Source: Cellulophaga sp. HaHa_2_95
GTDB lineage: Bacteria > Bacteroidota > Bacteroidia > Flavobacteriales > Flavobacteriaceae
Assembly: GCF_019278565.1 (NCBI RefSeq)
Contig: NZ_CP058988.1
Span: 1,612,001-1,676,000, forward strand
Reading direction: 5' to 3'
Length of the DNA: 64,000 bases
In this document: positions 10,846-21,400 of the stretch, one piece after another
Position numbering within the stretch: the stretch's first letter is position 1
How the letters are laid out: every line of letters begins with the position of its first letter
Notes under the pieces: generated by a model
Seen by the model: the letters and a program-made list of their open reading frames with translations, nothing else
Told to the model about the DNA's origin: nothing
Database searches by the model: none
Made by a program: the position numbers and the translations under genes

Positions 10846-12267
10846 ATGTGGACAGAAAAGATAATTTCAGTAACTAAATTAGGTGTAGTAGGATTCTTGT
10901 TTTTACTATTTTCAAATAGCAATGCGCAAGTAACCGTACATTCTTTAAGTGAATTAATTCCCTATTTAGATGACGATAATGTACATGTAAAGCTAGCACC
11001 AGGCGTGTATTCCATAACAGTAAAAGATGTTGAGAATGGACTATATCAGCAAGAAACAAAAATTAAAAATGTTAGTAAGGTACTGTTGCTGTTTGAAGGT
11101 AATAAAAGCACCTATGATTTTACAGGAGTAACACTTAATATTGAAACTAAGGTTTTTGCAGCCTTTGGTAATGTGGAAGTTTATGAAATACAAATCTTAG
11201 GAAATAGTAATGTATTAAAAAATCTAACTTTAGTAGATGTGGGCTCTGTTCATGATAGCCCAACACGAAGAGCATGTAATATTGTAATGGATGGTGCACA
11301 TAATAGAATTGAAGGCTTTAATGTAACTACAAAAGGTTCTTTTCCATATGGCTATGGGGATGCCTTTGGTAAGGGTGGTGCCACGGTTATTCCACATCAA
11401 AAGCATAGTGCATGTTTAATTCGCGGGGAATCTAATCATCTAAAAAACTCTAGTTTTATACACCGAAGTTACGGGCACTGTATTTTTATGCAGGCTGCTA
11501 GCAACCCTTTAATTGAAGGGTGTTATGTAGAAGGTGAAATGCGTTCTACAGATGATATTTTAGCAGAAAAAGGAACGGGAACTCCAGCAGATAAGGTCGG
11601 TTTTATGACGGTTTGGGGTTATAAACTTCCGGCGGGCTATATGTTGAGTACAGGAGAAGCAGGCATCCGTGCCTACAATGCAGGAGAGACTAGTATTGAC
11701 GGAAAGTTTTATGTTAGAGGAACCTCAAATCCTACCGTTTTAAACTGCACCATTAAATTCATGAGAACAGGCGTTACGATAGCACATGCTACAGGTAAAA
11801 AATATGTAGAAGGCTGTACCGCTATAGCTTGCGAAAATGGTTTTTCTCTTGGTGCTGGTGATGTGGTCAATTGCAGAGCAGATTCCACCTATGGTCCGGT
11901 ATACACTTCTACTTATGAAACTGATGAAAACTACAATGCAGATATTACGATTATAGCATCAAGCTTACCGTATATGAACGGCTCGGGTAGTGTTGCTTAT
12001 ATTGGAGGTAGCGGTCATAATATTCTACTAAGAGGCTCAGACGAAGGAGCAAAATTAGGATTGAAAATTAAAGTAGGTGGTGATAAAAATAACATTCGAT
12101 TATTGCACGGCAATCTACCAGATCAAAATAATTTTAAAGCATCGAATTTTAAAATTCAAAACCTTACCCATTATCCTTTATTATTATCAGAAAAAAGCAC
12201 TGAGGTTAGCGGACAATCCTTAGGTGTTGTTACAGATTTAGGGAAGAAAAATAAGGTTAATAACTAA
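10846..12267 (+). CDS. Right-handed parallel beta-helix protein, function unknown
   Basis: A 473-residue exported protein (signal peptide ends NSNAQ). It opens with HSLSELIPYL...VKLAPGVYSI, the first coil pattern of pectate-lyase-type parallel beta-helices, and continues with repeated coils such as NRIEGFNVTTKG, NHLKNSSFIHRSYGH and NPTVLNCTIKFMRTG. Proteins of this fold include PL6, PL9, GH28 and epimerases. I cannot see the Lys/Arg pair of PL6 or the Asp set of GH28 with confidence, so no catalytic class is assigned. It sits between GH95 and sulfatase 3 with gaps of 18 and 38 bases, so it is surely part of the degradative operon. Confidence 0.7.
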   Translation: MWTEKIISVTKLGVVGFLFLLFSNSNAQVTVHSLSELIPYLDDDNVHVKLAPGVYSITVKDVENGLYQQETKIKNVSKVLLLFEGNKSTYDFTGVTLNIETKVFAAFGNVEVYEIQILGNSNVLKNLTLVDVGSVHDSPTRRACNIVMDGAHNRIEGFNVTTKGSFPYGYGDAFGKGGATVIPHQKHSACLIRGESNHLKNSSFIHRSYGHCIFMQAASNPLIEGCYVEGEMRSTDDILAEKGTGTPADKVGFMTVWGYKLPAGYMLSTGEAGIRAYNAGETSIDGKFYVRGTSNPTVLNCTIKFMRTGVTIAHATGKKYVEGCTAIACENGFSLGAGDVVNCRADSTYGPVYTSTYETDENYNADITIIASSLPYMNGSGSVAYIGGSGHNILLRGSDEGAKLGLKIKVGGDKNNIRLLHGNLPDQNNFKASNFKIQNLTHYPLLLSEKSTEVSGQSLGVVTDLGKKNKVNN

Positions 12268-12305
12268 ATAAAACCAACTCAACTTAATATCGAAAAAATA
12301 AAAAT

Positions 12306-14144
12306 ATGTGTGTATCACCTATAAAAAATATAGTACTCAGTAGTATTGCTCTTCTTTGTTTAGGGAGCTTCTTCTCATGTGAACCTAATAAAGAAATACC
12401 TCAAAAACCAAACGTAATCTTACTTGTCGTAGATGATCAAGGTTATGGTGATATTGGACGCCTAGGAAATACGGTGTTAAAAACACCAAATATTGATGCA
12501 CTTTATGACGAAAGTGCTCGATTTACACAATACCACGTGTCGCCAACTTGTGCACCAACCAGAGCAGCGCTAATGACAGGGCATCATTCTAATAGAGCAG
12601 GAGTTTGGCATACGGTAAATGGGCGTTCTTTATTATTAGAACGCGAAACAACCATTGCTCAAGTGTTTAAAGAGAATGGCTATGCAACCGGAATTTTTGG
12701 AAAATGGCATTTGGGAGATAACTATCCATTTCGTCCGCAAGATAAAGGGTTTGAAGAAGTTTTAGTGCACGGTGGGGGCGGAGTAGAACAAACTATGGAT
12801 TATTGGGATAATGATTATTTTGATGATACCTATACGCACAACGGTAAATTAGAAAAATTCAAGGGTTTCTGTACCGATATATGGTTTGATAATGCTAAGA
12901 AATACATGGAAGAAAATAAGAAGAACAATAAACCTTTTTTCTGTTATTTATCTACCAATGCAGCACACACCCCCTATTTTGTAGCAAACAAATATTCAGA
13001 CCCTTATAAAGACAATGAAAATGTACCTAATGCTGCGTTCTATGGTCTCATTGCCAATGTGGATGAAAATATAGGCAAGCTTGTAGCCTATTTAAAAGAA
13101 ATTGATTTGATGGATAATACCATTTTAATATTTACGACTGATAACGGCACCTCTGCAGGCGCTAAAATTGAGCAAGGAGGCGATAGATTAGATGGATTCA
13201 CAGATAAAGGATACAATGCAGGGATGCGCGGTATAAAGGCAAGTATGTATGAAGGTGGCCACCGTGTGCCACTTTTTATTCACTGGAAAGACGGAGGTAT
13301 TACCACCGGTACAGATATCAATGAATTAACGGCGCATTATGACATAGCACCTACCTTAATAGATTTATGTGGTTTGAAAGTTAAAGAAGATCTGAAATTT
13401 GACGGAAAAAGTTTGAAACCTTTAATAGCTGGAGAAAATGAAGAATTTGAAGATCGTGTGGTGATTACAAATTCTCAACGGATTGAAGTTCCAGAACCTT
13501 GGAGAAGAACAGCTTTTATGAAAGGCGATTGGCGATTGATTAATGGAACGGAACTTTATGATTTAAGCACAGATCCAGAACAACGTACCAATGTAGCCAA
13601 TCAATTCCCAGAAAAGGTGGAAGCGTTTAAGGTAGAATATACTACCTGGTGGGATGAGATTTCTCCTAGTTATAAAGATGAACCATACATTATAGTGGGC
13701 AACCCAAAAGATAACCCAACAACCTTACATGGTCACGACTGGCACACTACGGCGGTAGCAAGTCCATGGCACCAACGCCATATTAGACAGGGGTATATAG
13801 ATAATGGTTATTGGTTGGTAAAAGTCGCGGAAGGCGGGAGTTACAATGTAAAGCTACGTCGTTGGCCTATAGAAACTAATTTACCGCTAAACGGAATTGC
13901 GCCAGTACGCCCAACATTAGCAGGAACAACGGTTAGAGAAAGTGCAAAAAGTAAAGCTTTAACCATCAAAAATGCTAGAATTAAAGTTCAAGATCAAGAA
14001 CAACATACCATGGTAGATCCTAATGCAGAATATGTAGAATTCACGGTAGATTTAAAAGAGGGTGAGTCGCAACTTCAAACTTGGTTTACCTTAGACAATG
14101 AGGAAGAGCTTGGGGCGTATTATGTTACTATTGAAAAACTTTAA
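12306..14144 (+). CDS. S1-type sulfatase 3 with C-terminal extension (lipoprotein)
   Basis: A 612-residue arylsulfatase-family protein with a lipoprotein signal ending SFFSC. Motifs: ILLVVDDQGYGD (metal ligands), formylglycine signature CAPTR with Cys82 (the Thr variant of C-x-P-S/T-R), GKWHLGDNYPF, and FTTDNGTSAG. After the sulfatase core there is a further, mainly beta-rich region from about residue 470 (HGHDWHT, then YNVKLRRWP and QTWFTLDNE), which may be a substrate-recognition module. It is the last gene before a 220-base gap. Confidence 0.9.
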   Translation: MCVSPIKNIVLSSIALLCLGSFFSCEPNKEIPQKPNVILLVVDDQGYGDIGRLGNTVLKTPNIDALYDESARFTQYHVSPTCAPTRAALMTGHHSNRAGVWHTVNGRSLLLERETTIAQVFKENGYATGIFGKWHLGDNYPFRPQDKGFEEVLVHGGGGVEQTMDYWDNDYFDDTYTHNGKLEKFKGFCTDIWFDNAKKYMEENKKNNKPFFCYLSTNAAHTPYFVANKYSDPYKDNENVPNAAFYGLIANVDENIGKLVAYLKEIDLMDNTILIFTTDNGTSAGAKIEQGGDRLDGFTDKGYNAGMRGIKASMYEGGHRVPLFIHWKDGGITTGTDINELTAHYDIAPTLIDLCGLKVKEDLKFDGKSLKPLIAGENEEFEDRVVITNSQRIEVPEPWRRTAFMKGDWRLINGTELYDLSTDPEQRTNVANQFPEKVEAFKVEYTTWWDEISPSYKDEPYIIVGNPKDNPTTLHGHDWHTTAVASPWHQRHIRQGYIDNGYWLVKVAEGGSYNVKLRRWPIETNLPLNGIAPVRPTLAGTTVRESAKSKALTIKNARIKVQDQEQHTMVDPNAEYVEFTVDLKEGESQLQTWFTLDNEEELGAYYVTIEKL

Positions 14145-14274
14145 TAAAGTCAGATACTCGTTTTCTTAATTCTATTAGTGTAGCTAATTACACCGCTCAT
14201 AATGAACCATCATTTATAGGGAATGGGTGATGAATTATAAAACTAATCTAATTATTTCTTCAAATAGAGGGCTC

Positions 14275-14304
14275 ATAATCAGCTATTAGTTATAGGCTGA
14301 TTAT
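14275..14304. repeat. Inverted repeat in the gap before the GH39 gene
   Basis: Perfect 9-base arms (ATAATCAGC at 14275-14283 and GCTGATTAT at 14296-14304) around a 12-base spacer. It lies in the gap between sulfatase 3 and GH39, 61 bases upstream of the GH39 ATG. No T-run follows, so it is more likely a protein site or a leader hairpin than a terminator. Confidence 0.4.
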
Positions 14305-14364
14305 TACCTATTAAAAGGTTTCTATTTGAAACTTTTTTCAATTAATCCTTATAAAATTAATAGA

Positions 14365-15996
14365 ATGAATTTATTTAAATTTCTTGTTACAGGAGTTTTA
14401 ATGTACACTACAACTCTTTTAACGGCTCAAACTGTTACCGTAAATACAAATCAAAAAGGAACTGAATTTGATCATTTTTGGAGTAAGAGTGTGGGAGCAG
14501 GTCGTGCAAATGAAGCATTACGTGCGGGATGGTTAGAGCAACTGGAACAAGTACAAGAAAACTGTGGATTTGAGTATGTACGGTTTCATGGGCTGTTCCA
14601 TGATGATATGTTTCCAATTGTAGAAGAAAAAGGAGCATTAAAATACAATTGGCAATATATAGATGACGTTTTTGACCGAATGTTAGATTTAAAGGTGAAG
14701 CCATTTGTAGAATTGGCATTTTTACCTTCAAGTATGGCTGCCGAAAATTCAAAGACTGTTTTCTGGTGGAAGGCAAATATTACACCTACAGATGGAACTT
14801 TTGAACCGTGGCATCTTTTAGTGAAAGCCTTCATTGAACATTGTGTTGCTAGGTATGGAATAGAAGAAGTTGCTACATGGTATTTTGAAGTTTGGAATGA
14901 ACCTAATTTGTATCCTTTATTTTGGGACGGTACAAAATCACAATATTTCGAATTGTATAAACAGTCGGTTTTAGCTATAAAATCAGTAAATAGTTCCTTG
15001 CGAGTTGGTGGTCCATCAACAAGTAATTTTGTGCCAGATACTCGTTTTGATGGAGAAGTAACTAATGATAAAGCATCCGATGAGGTCTTTAGCTCAAAGG
15101 ATATCAATAGCTTACAATGGCACGGCGTATGGATAGAAGATTTTTTAAGCTATTGCGAAAAAGAAAAACTTCCAGTAGATTTTGTAAGTACGCACCCTTA
15201 TCCCACAGATTATGCTTTTAATCCTGAGACAGGAAAAGGAAAGGGACTTACTAGATATGCAAATTCAACAAAAGAAGATTTAGAATGGTTGAACGCGACA
15301 ATAGCAAAAAGTGCTTATCCAAATGCAGAAATTCACCTTACGGAATGGAACACCAGTCCTAGTAGTAGAGATGATATGCATGATAGGTTACCCGCCGCCG
15401 CGTATATTGTAAAAACGAATCTTGATTGTATTGGCTTAACCAATTCCCTAGCTTTCTGGACATTCACTGATATTTTTGAAGAGAAAGGTGGAGCAGCAAG
15501 TATTTTTCATGGTGGTTTTGGGATGATAAATTATCAAGGCCTTGTAAAACCATCCTACCATGCTTATAGGATGCTCCATGAATTAGGAGATGTGAGTTTG
15601 TATAAAAACGATTATCTCTTTGTTAGTAAAAATACTGCAACCAATACAATAGCCGCGATTGCTTATAATTACCCAGATGAATATTTAAATGCCGTTCCAT
15701 CAGGAGCTGATAAACGAGAAAATGGTAGCGTAAAGCAGTTGCATTTTAGGTTGTCAAATTTAAAGCCCGGAATAATGTTTAAGATAGAAACCTTAGATAA
15801 AGATCATGGCAATATTCATAATTTTTGGGAAGATATGGGGAGACCAGAACCACCGACTAGAGAAGAAATAAAAGTGATGAAAGCCCATGCAAACGCTCTT
15901 AAAACAGAATATGTATACGCAGATACCAAAGGTAATATTTCTATAAATCGCGAACTAAAATCATGGAGTTTAGTGTTAATTAAGCAAGTAAATTAA
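14365..15996 (+). CDS. GH39 family beta-xylosidase-like glycosidase (exported)
   Basis: I choose ATG 14365, because it starts the signal peptide MNLFKFLVTGVLMYTTTLLTAQ; an in-frame TTG at 14326 would add 13 unlikely residues. The mature protein is a TIM-barrel glycosidase with the GH39 acid/base motif FEVWNEPN (E179) and the nucleophile motif HLTEWNTSP (E327). C-terminal residues form the usual GH39 beta-sandwich region. GH39 contains beta-xylosidases, alpha-L-iduronidases and other activities. In this uronate- and sulfate-oriented locus both are possible. GH3 follows after 12 bases, so the two are co-translated. Confidence 0.85.
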   Translation: MNLFKFLVTGVLMYTTTLLTAQTVTVNTNQKGTEFDHFWSKSVGAGRANEALRAGWLEQLEQVQENCGFEYVRFHGLFHDDMFPIVEEKGALKYNWQYIDDVFDRMLDLKVKPFVELAFLPSSMAAENSKTVFWWKANITPTDGTFEPWHLLVKAFIEHCVARYGIEEVATWYFEVWNEPNLYPLFWDGTKSQYFELYKQSVLAIKSVNSSLRVGGPSTSNFVPDTRFDGEVTNDKASDEVFSSKDINSLQWHGVWIEDFLSYCEKEKLPVDFVSTHPYPTDYAFNPETGKGKGLTRYANSTKEDLEWLNATIAKSAYPNAEIHLTEWNTSPSSRDDMHDRLPAAAYIVKTNLDCIGLTNSLAFWTFTDIFEEKGGAASIFHGGFGMINYQGLVKPSYHAYRMLHELGDVSLYKNDYLFVSKNTATNTIAAIAYNYPDEYLNAVPSGADKRENGSVKQLHFRLSNLKPGIMFKIETLDKDHGNIHNFWEDMGRPEPPTREEIKVMKAHANALKTEYVYADTKGNISINRELKSWSLVLIKQVN

Positions 15997-16008
15997 AGAG
16001 ATTACAAA

Positions 16009-18417
16009 ATGAAATATACGTCAATAGTGTTCATCGCATCTGTTTTAATGTTACCACTTTCTACTAAAAAGGAGCAACAGAAGATATATCATAAAGGCTG
16101 GATTGATTTTAATAAAAATGGTATCATGGATGTTTACGAAAATCCTAAAGCGACTATTGATGCTAGGGTTGCAAACTTGGTCTCTTTAATGAATGTAGAA
16201 GAAAAAACCTGTCAAATGGCTACTCTTTATGGGTTCTCTCGTGTTTTAGCAGATGAATTACCTACAGAAAATTGGAAAAACGAGATTTGGAAAGATGGGA
16301 TAGCCAATATTGATGAACATTTAAATACTATTTGGAATCAGCCTAAAACCCAAACACCATATTCTTTTCCTTACAGCACACATGCAGAAGCGATTAATAA
16401 AGTGCAGAAATGGTTTATTGAAGAAACTAGAATGGGAATTCCTGTAGATTTTACCAATGAGGGGGTTCATGGTTTATGCCATAAAAAAGCAACGCCATTA
16501 CCCGCTCCTATAGGTATAGGGAGTACTTGGAATAAAGATTTAGTGTACAAAGCAGGAACCATTGTGGGTAGAGAAGCAAAAGCTTTAGGGTATACTAATA
16601 TTTACGCCCCAATATTAGATGTAGCTAGAGATCCAAGGTGGGGAAGAGTTCTAGAATGTTATGGAGAAGAACCGTTTCATATTGCAGAGATGGGCAAACA
16701 AATGACCTTAGGGCTTCAATCACAAAATGTAGCTTCAACGCTAAAGCATTTTGCAGTATATAGTATTCCTAAAGGAGCTAGAGATGGTGATGCGCGTACA
16801 GACCCGCATGTAGCGCCAAGAGAAATGCATCAGTTACATTTATATCCTTTTAAGCGTGTAATTGAAGAGGCTGCGCCAATGGGAGTAATGAGTAGTTATA
16901 ATGATTATGATGGCGTACCAATAACGGCCAGTCATTATTTTTTAACAGAATTGTTAAGAGAAAAGTATGGTTTTGATGGCTATGTGGTTTCAGATAGTGA
17001 AGCGGTAGAATACGTTTTTGAAAAGCACCATGTAGCAGAAGATTATAGGGAAGGCGTAAGGCAAGTAGTAGAAGCAGGGTTAAATGTGCGGACCACCTTT
17101 AGAACGCCAGAATCTTTTATTGAGCCTTTGAGAGCCTTAATCCAAGAAGGTAAAATAGCAATGAAAACAATTGATTTGCGTGTTTCAGAGGTGTTGAAAG
17201 TTAAGTTTCAGTTGGGACTTTTTGACCAACCTTATGTAGAAAACCCAAAAGCATCTGATGACCTTGTGCATACCAAAGCAGATGAGGAATTTTCAAAGCA
17301 AATCAATAGAGAGTCTTTAGTCCTTTTAAAAAACGAGAATAATGCGCTGCCGCTAGATATCTCAAAGCTGAAGAATATACTGGTTACTGGACCTTTAGCA
17401 GATGAAGTAAATTTCACGTATAGTAGGTACGGACCTGCAGAAAACCTATCCACATCAGTGTACCAGGGCATAAAAAAGTATGTGGCAGAGAAAGCTACCG
17501 TTACCTACGAAAAAGGGTGTAATGTGGTAGATGCTAATTGGCCTGAGAGTGAAATTATTCCTACGCCATTAGCTACTGAAGAGCAAGCAAGTATTGCTGC
17601 AGCAGTAGAAAAAGCTAAACAGTCTGATGTGATTATAGCTGTGGTAGGCGAGGATGATAAGCGCGTAGGAGAAACAATGTCTCGTACAAGCTTAGGATTG
17701 CCCGGCAGACAATTTGAATTGGTTCAAGCGTTATATGCCACAGGGAAACCTGTAATCCTTGTGTTAATTAACGGACAACCGCTTACTATAAATTGGGAAA
17801 ATAAATTTATACCGGCTATTTTAGAAGCATGGTTTCCTAGTACTGCTGCAGGAGAGGTTATTGCAGAAACACTATTTGGGGAGTACAATCCTGGAGGTAA
17901 ACTAAGTGTTACTTTTCCAAAATCTGTTGGACAAATTCCACTAAACTTTCCATTTAAACCAGGATCTCAGTCAGGGCAACCAAATTCGGGGCCTAATGGT
18001 TCTGGAAATACACGTGTGTTGGGTGCTTTGTACCCTTTTGGGTATGGGTTGAGTTATACTACTTTTGAGTATTCAAATATTATAGTACATCAAAAAAGCA
18101 AACAATCACAAGGTGAAATCAAGGTATCTTGTGTGATAAAAAATACAGGTAGTGTCGCCGGAGATGAGGTGGTTCAGCTCTATATAAAAGACAAAGTTAG
18201 TAGCGTGACGACCTATGAATCTCAGCTTCGTGGTTTTGAACGGATTCATTTAGAACCTGGAGAATCCAAGAAAATAAACTTTATACTACAACCAGATGAT
18301 TTAGCTATTTTAGATAAAAACATGAACTTCACGGTAGAACCTGGCGCTTTTGAAATAAACATAGGGGCTTCTTCTGTAGATATTAGATTGAAAGAAGAAT
18401 TTGAAATTATAAATTAG
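16009..18417 (+). CDS. GH3 family beta-glycosidase (beta-xylosidase/glucosidase type)
   Basis: An 802-residue GH3 enzyme with a weak N-terminal signal. Near residue 30 it carries DFNKNGIMD, an EF-hand-like calcium loop seen in other Bacteroidota GH3 proteins. The TIM-barrel domain has the nucleophile in YVVSDSEAVE (D329); the SDSxAV form is closer to GH3 xylosidases (SDCxAV) than to the SDW form of many glucosidases. The alpha/beta sandwich domain includes VVGEDDKRVGETMSR, and a C-terminal fibronectin type III-like domain follows (GDEVVQLYIKD). With the GH39 enzyme it suggests removal of beta-linked xylose or glucose. Confidence 0.9.
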   Translation: MKYTSIVFIASVLMLPLSTKKEQQKIYHKGWIDFNKNGIMDVYENPKATIDARVANLVSLMNVEEKTCQMATLYGFSRVLADELPTENWKNEIWKDGIANIDEHLNTIWNQPKTQTPYSFPYSTHAEAINKVQKWFIEETRMGIPVDFTNEGVHGLCHKKATPLPAPIGIGSTWNKDLVYKAGTIVGREAKALGYTNIYAPILDVARDPRWGRVLECYGEEPFHIAEMGKQMTLGLQSQNVASTLKHFAVYSIPKGARDGDARTDPHVAPREMHQLHLYPFKRVIEEAAPMGVMSSYNDYDGVPITASHYFLTELLREKYGFDGYVVSDSEAVEYVFEKHHVAEDYREGVRQVVEAGLNVRTTFRTPESFIEPLRALIQEGKIAMKTIDLRVSEVLKVKFQLGLFDQPYVENPKASDDLVHTKADEEFSKQINRESLVLLKNENNALPLDISKLKNILVTGPLADEVNFTYSRYGPAENLSTSVYQGIKKYVAEKATVTYEKGCNVVDANWPESEIIPTPLATEEQASIAAAVEKAKQSDVIIAVVGEDDKRVGETMSRTSLGLPGRQFELVQALYATGKPVILVLINGQPLTINWENKFIPAILEAWFPSTAAGEVIAETLFGEYNPGGKLSVTFPKSVGQIPLNFPFKPGSQSGQPNSGPNGSGNTRVLGALYPFGYGLSYTTFEYSNIIVHQKSKQSQGEIKVSCVIKNTGSVAGDEVVQLYIKDKVSSVTTYESQLRGFERIHLEPGESKKINFILQPDDLAILDKNMNFTVEPGAFEINIGASSVDIRLKEEFEIIN

Positions 18418-18495
18418 TAGTTTTATCTTTTTAGGGAATATGATTTGCTAGTTGATTTTAGTGCCCGTATTTAAAATTATTGTAAAGTAATGTAA

Positions 18496-21400
18496 ATGAA
18501 CATAAAAGTATATTTCACACTTATTTGCTGTTGTATCTTTCAATTTTCTATAGGTCAATTCAATAACTTAAAGTTTGAGAATTTAGATACTGTAGATGGT
18601 CTTTCTAGTAGTACTTGCTTAGAGTTATACCAAGATACAGAAGGCTTTTTATGGTTTGGAACTATAGACGGACTTAATAAATACAACGGGTATGAGTTTG
18701 AAATATATAGATCAATTTTAAATGATACCACTTCTATAAGCAATAGTAGAATTAATGCGATCCAAGAAGATAAGAATGGCAATCTATGGATAGGCACCAA
18801 CAATGGTCTAAACCTTTTCAATAAAAAGCGAAATAATTTTACACGAATAAATCTTTATAAACAAGTTTCTTTAACGAATAATCCCCGTAAAATTATTAAT
18901 GATTTACTTTTTGATGAGGCAAATAATACACTTTGGGTGGCCACGAATACAGGAGTGATTAAAATTTTACTAGGGGAGAATACTAATGACATTGAAGGTT
19001 TAAAATTTTCCTACTATATACATGATCAATCTAATTTACATTCCTTAGATAACAACAATGTTTATGTGCTTACTAAAGATAAAAATGATACCATTTGGGT
19101 AGGTACAAGTGGTCAGCATCTAAACAGGTACAATCCTGAACGTGATAATTTTGAACGCGTTTTTATCTCCAATTCTAAACCTTACGAACTAAACCATATT
19201 CATAAATTAGTTTTTATTGATCATGATGATGATTTTTGGATAGGGAATGATTTGTCTAACCTTATTGTTCGGAGTAAAAAAGAGAATAATTTTAGGCATT
19301 TGTCTCTCGTAGACGAGCATATAGCGGTAAGAGATTTTTATCAAGATAAAGAAGGTTTGTTTTGGATATCAACAGACGGGCATGGGATATTTTTATACGA
19401 TAAAAAGGAAAATAAAATAAAGAAACATATTGAAAATAACCTTTCCAATTCTTTCTCTCTGGCGAATGATAAACCTTCTAAAATTATTGAAGATTCTAAT
19501 GGCGTTTTCTGGATAGGAAGTTATGATAGAGGGGTTAGTAAATTAGATCCATCCTTGTATTCTTTTGGGCACTACTACTATCAACCAGATAATCCAAAAG
19601 GGTTGAGCGAAAAAATTGTACAGTCCGTTTTGCAAGATTCTAAAGACAGAATTTGGTTGTCTACGTATGAAGGGGGACTAAACTTGTTTGATGAAAAAAA
19701 TAATTCGTTTGAACATTTCGGACATGACCCTAAAGACAACAATACGATAAGTTCCAATAAAATATTATATACGTTTGAAACACATGATGGTAGTATTTGG
19801 ATTTGCACTTTAGACGGTGGTTTAAATAAATTTAATCCAGATACAAATACTGTAGAACGGTTTTATCATGATGAAAAAAATCCTTTTTCTATTGGACAAA
19901 ACTCTGTTTGGACAGGTGTAGAAGATTCAAAAAACAGATTGTGGTTAGGGCTAAGAACAGAAGGTTTAAGTTTGTTTGATCCGAATACTAAAAAATTTCA
20001 CAACTACAAAAACACTTCAAACCTAGAGAATAACTTATTGAGTAATTTTGTGTTTTGTCTCTATATCGATTCAAAAAACAGACTTTTGGTGGGGACTTCT
20101 TTAGGGCTTAATTATCTTGAATTAGATGATTTAAAAGATTTTACTCCTGAAGATATCACCTTTTCAGAAGTGAAAGAAAGGGGTATTGAGGCTAATAATA
20201 TTAATTATATAACTGAAGATCATCTTGGTAATATTTGGATAGGTACCGATAGCGGTATCTATAAATTAGATGAGAATCTAACATTAATGAAGTCTTTTTC
20301 TTCTCAAAACGGACTCCCTAATAATTTTGTTGTGGGGATTAAAGAAGATGATAGTCATAACTTTTGGATTACGACTAAAAGTGGACTTTCAACCCTCAAT
20401 ATAAAAACAAATCAGTTTAAAAATTTTAATATTCATGATGGTCTTCAAGGTACAGAATACCAAAGTAAGTCTATAGAAAAAACATCAGACGGACGTATTA
20501 TTATTGGCGGTTTAAATGGGTTCAATATTTTTAACCCAGAAGATATTGCTGTAAAAACACCCATTGTTTTAGAGCCAAAAATAACAGCACTTAAGTTATA
20601 TAATAAAAATATTGTTGTAGGCGATACTGTAAATAACAGAGTATTGCTTAAACAGTCCCTTGAAGAAACAGAAAGTTTATTATTACGGCATAACGAAAAT
20701 TATATTTCCTTTGAATTCTTAGCGCTTTATTTAGAAAACCCTGAGCAAGTTCAATACATGTATAAGATGAATGGTCTTGATAAGGATTTTGTAAATGTAG
20801 GGAATAGGCGAGAAGTGAATTACTCTAACCTCGTACCAGGAGAATATGAGTTTGAAGTTATGGCTTCTATTGATGGGCAATGGGAGGCCGCAAAATCTAC
20901 TAAATTCAAGTTTAAAATTACTTCTCCACCATGGAGTACTTGGTGGGCTTATTTAATTTATTGCATTTTAGGGATCGTTATATTTTGGGTAGTTATGCGG
21001 TATTATACCCAGAAAGTACAAGAAGTTCAGGAGCATGAATTAGACCAATTAAAGTTAGAGTTTTTTGTAAATGTATCGCATGAATTTAGAACGCCTCTAA
21101 CACTTATATTAAATCCGGTAGATAAAATACTGTCTAGCTTTAATACAGATCCTGATGTCATAAAAGAATCCGCAATTTCTATTCAACGTAGTGCTAGAAG
21201 ACTATTACATTTAGTAAATCAGCTTTTAGATTACCGAAAAATGGATGTTGGTATGGCGCCATTACAACTAGAAAATGGAGATGCTGTGAAATTCTGTGGA
21301 GATATATTTGCATTGTTCAAGGGCTTAGCAGCAAAAAAAAGTATTGAATATCAATTCATTAAAGGATCAGAGAATATCACATCGCTTTTTGATTTTGATA

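Noticed and set aside
10846..12267. Assignment of the beta-helix protein to PL6
   Set aside because: Only the fold pattern is visible; the PL6 catalytic Lys/Arg pair could not be located with confidence.
14586..15107. 173-codon minus-strand reading frame
   Set aside because: Antisense to the GH39 catalytic domain, no recognisable product.
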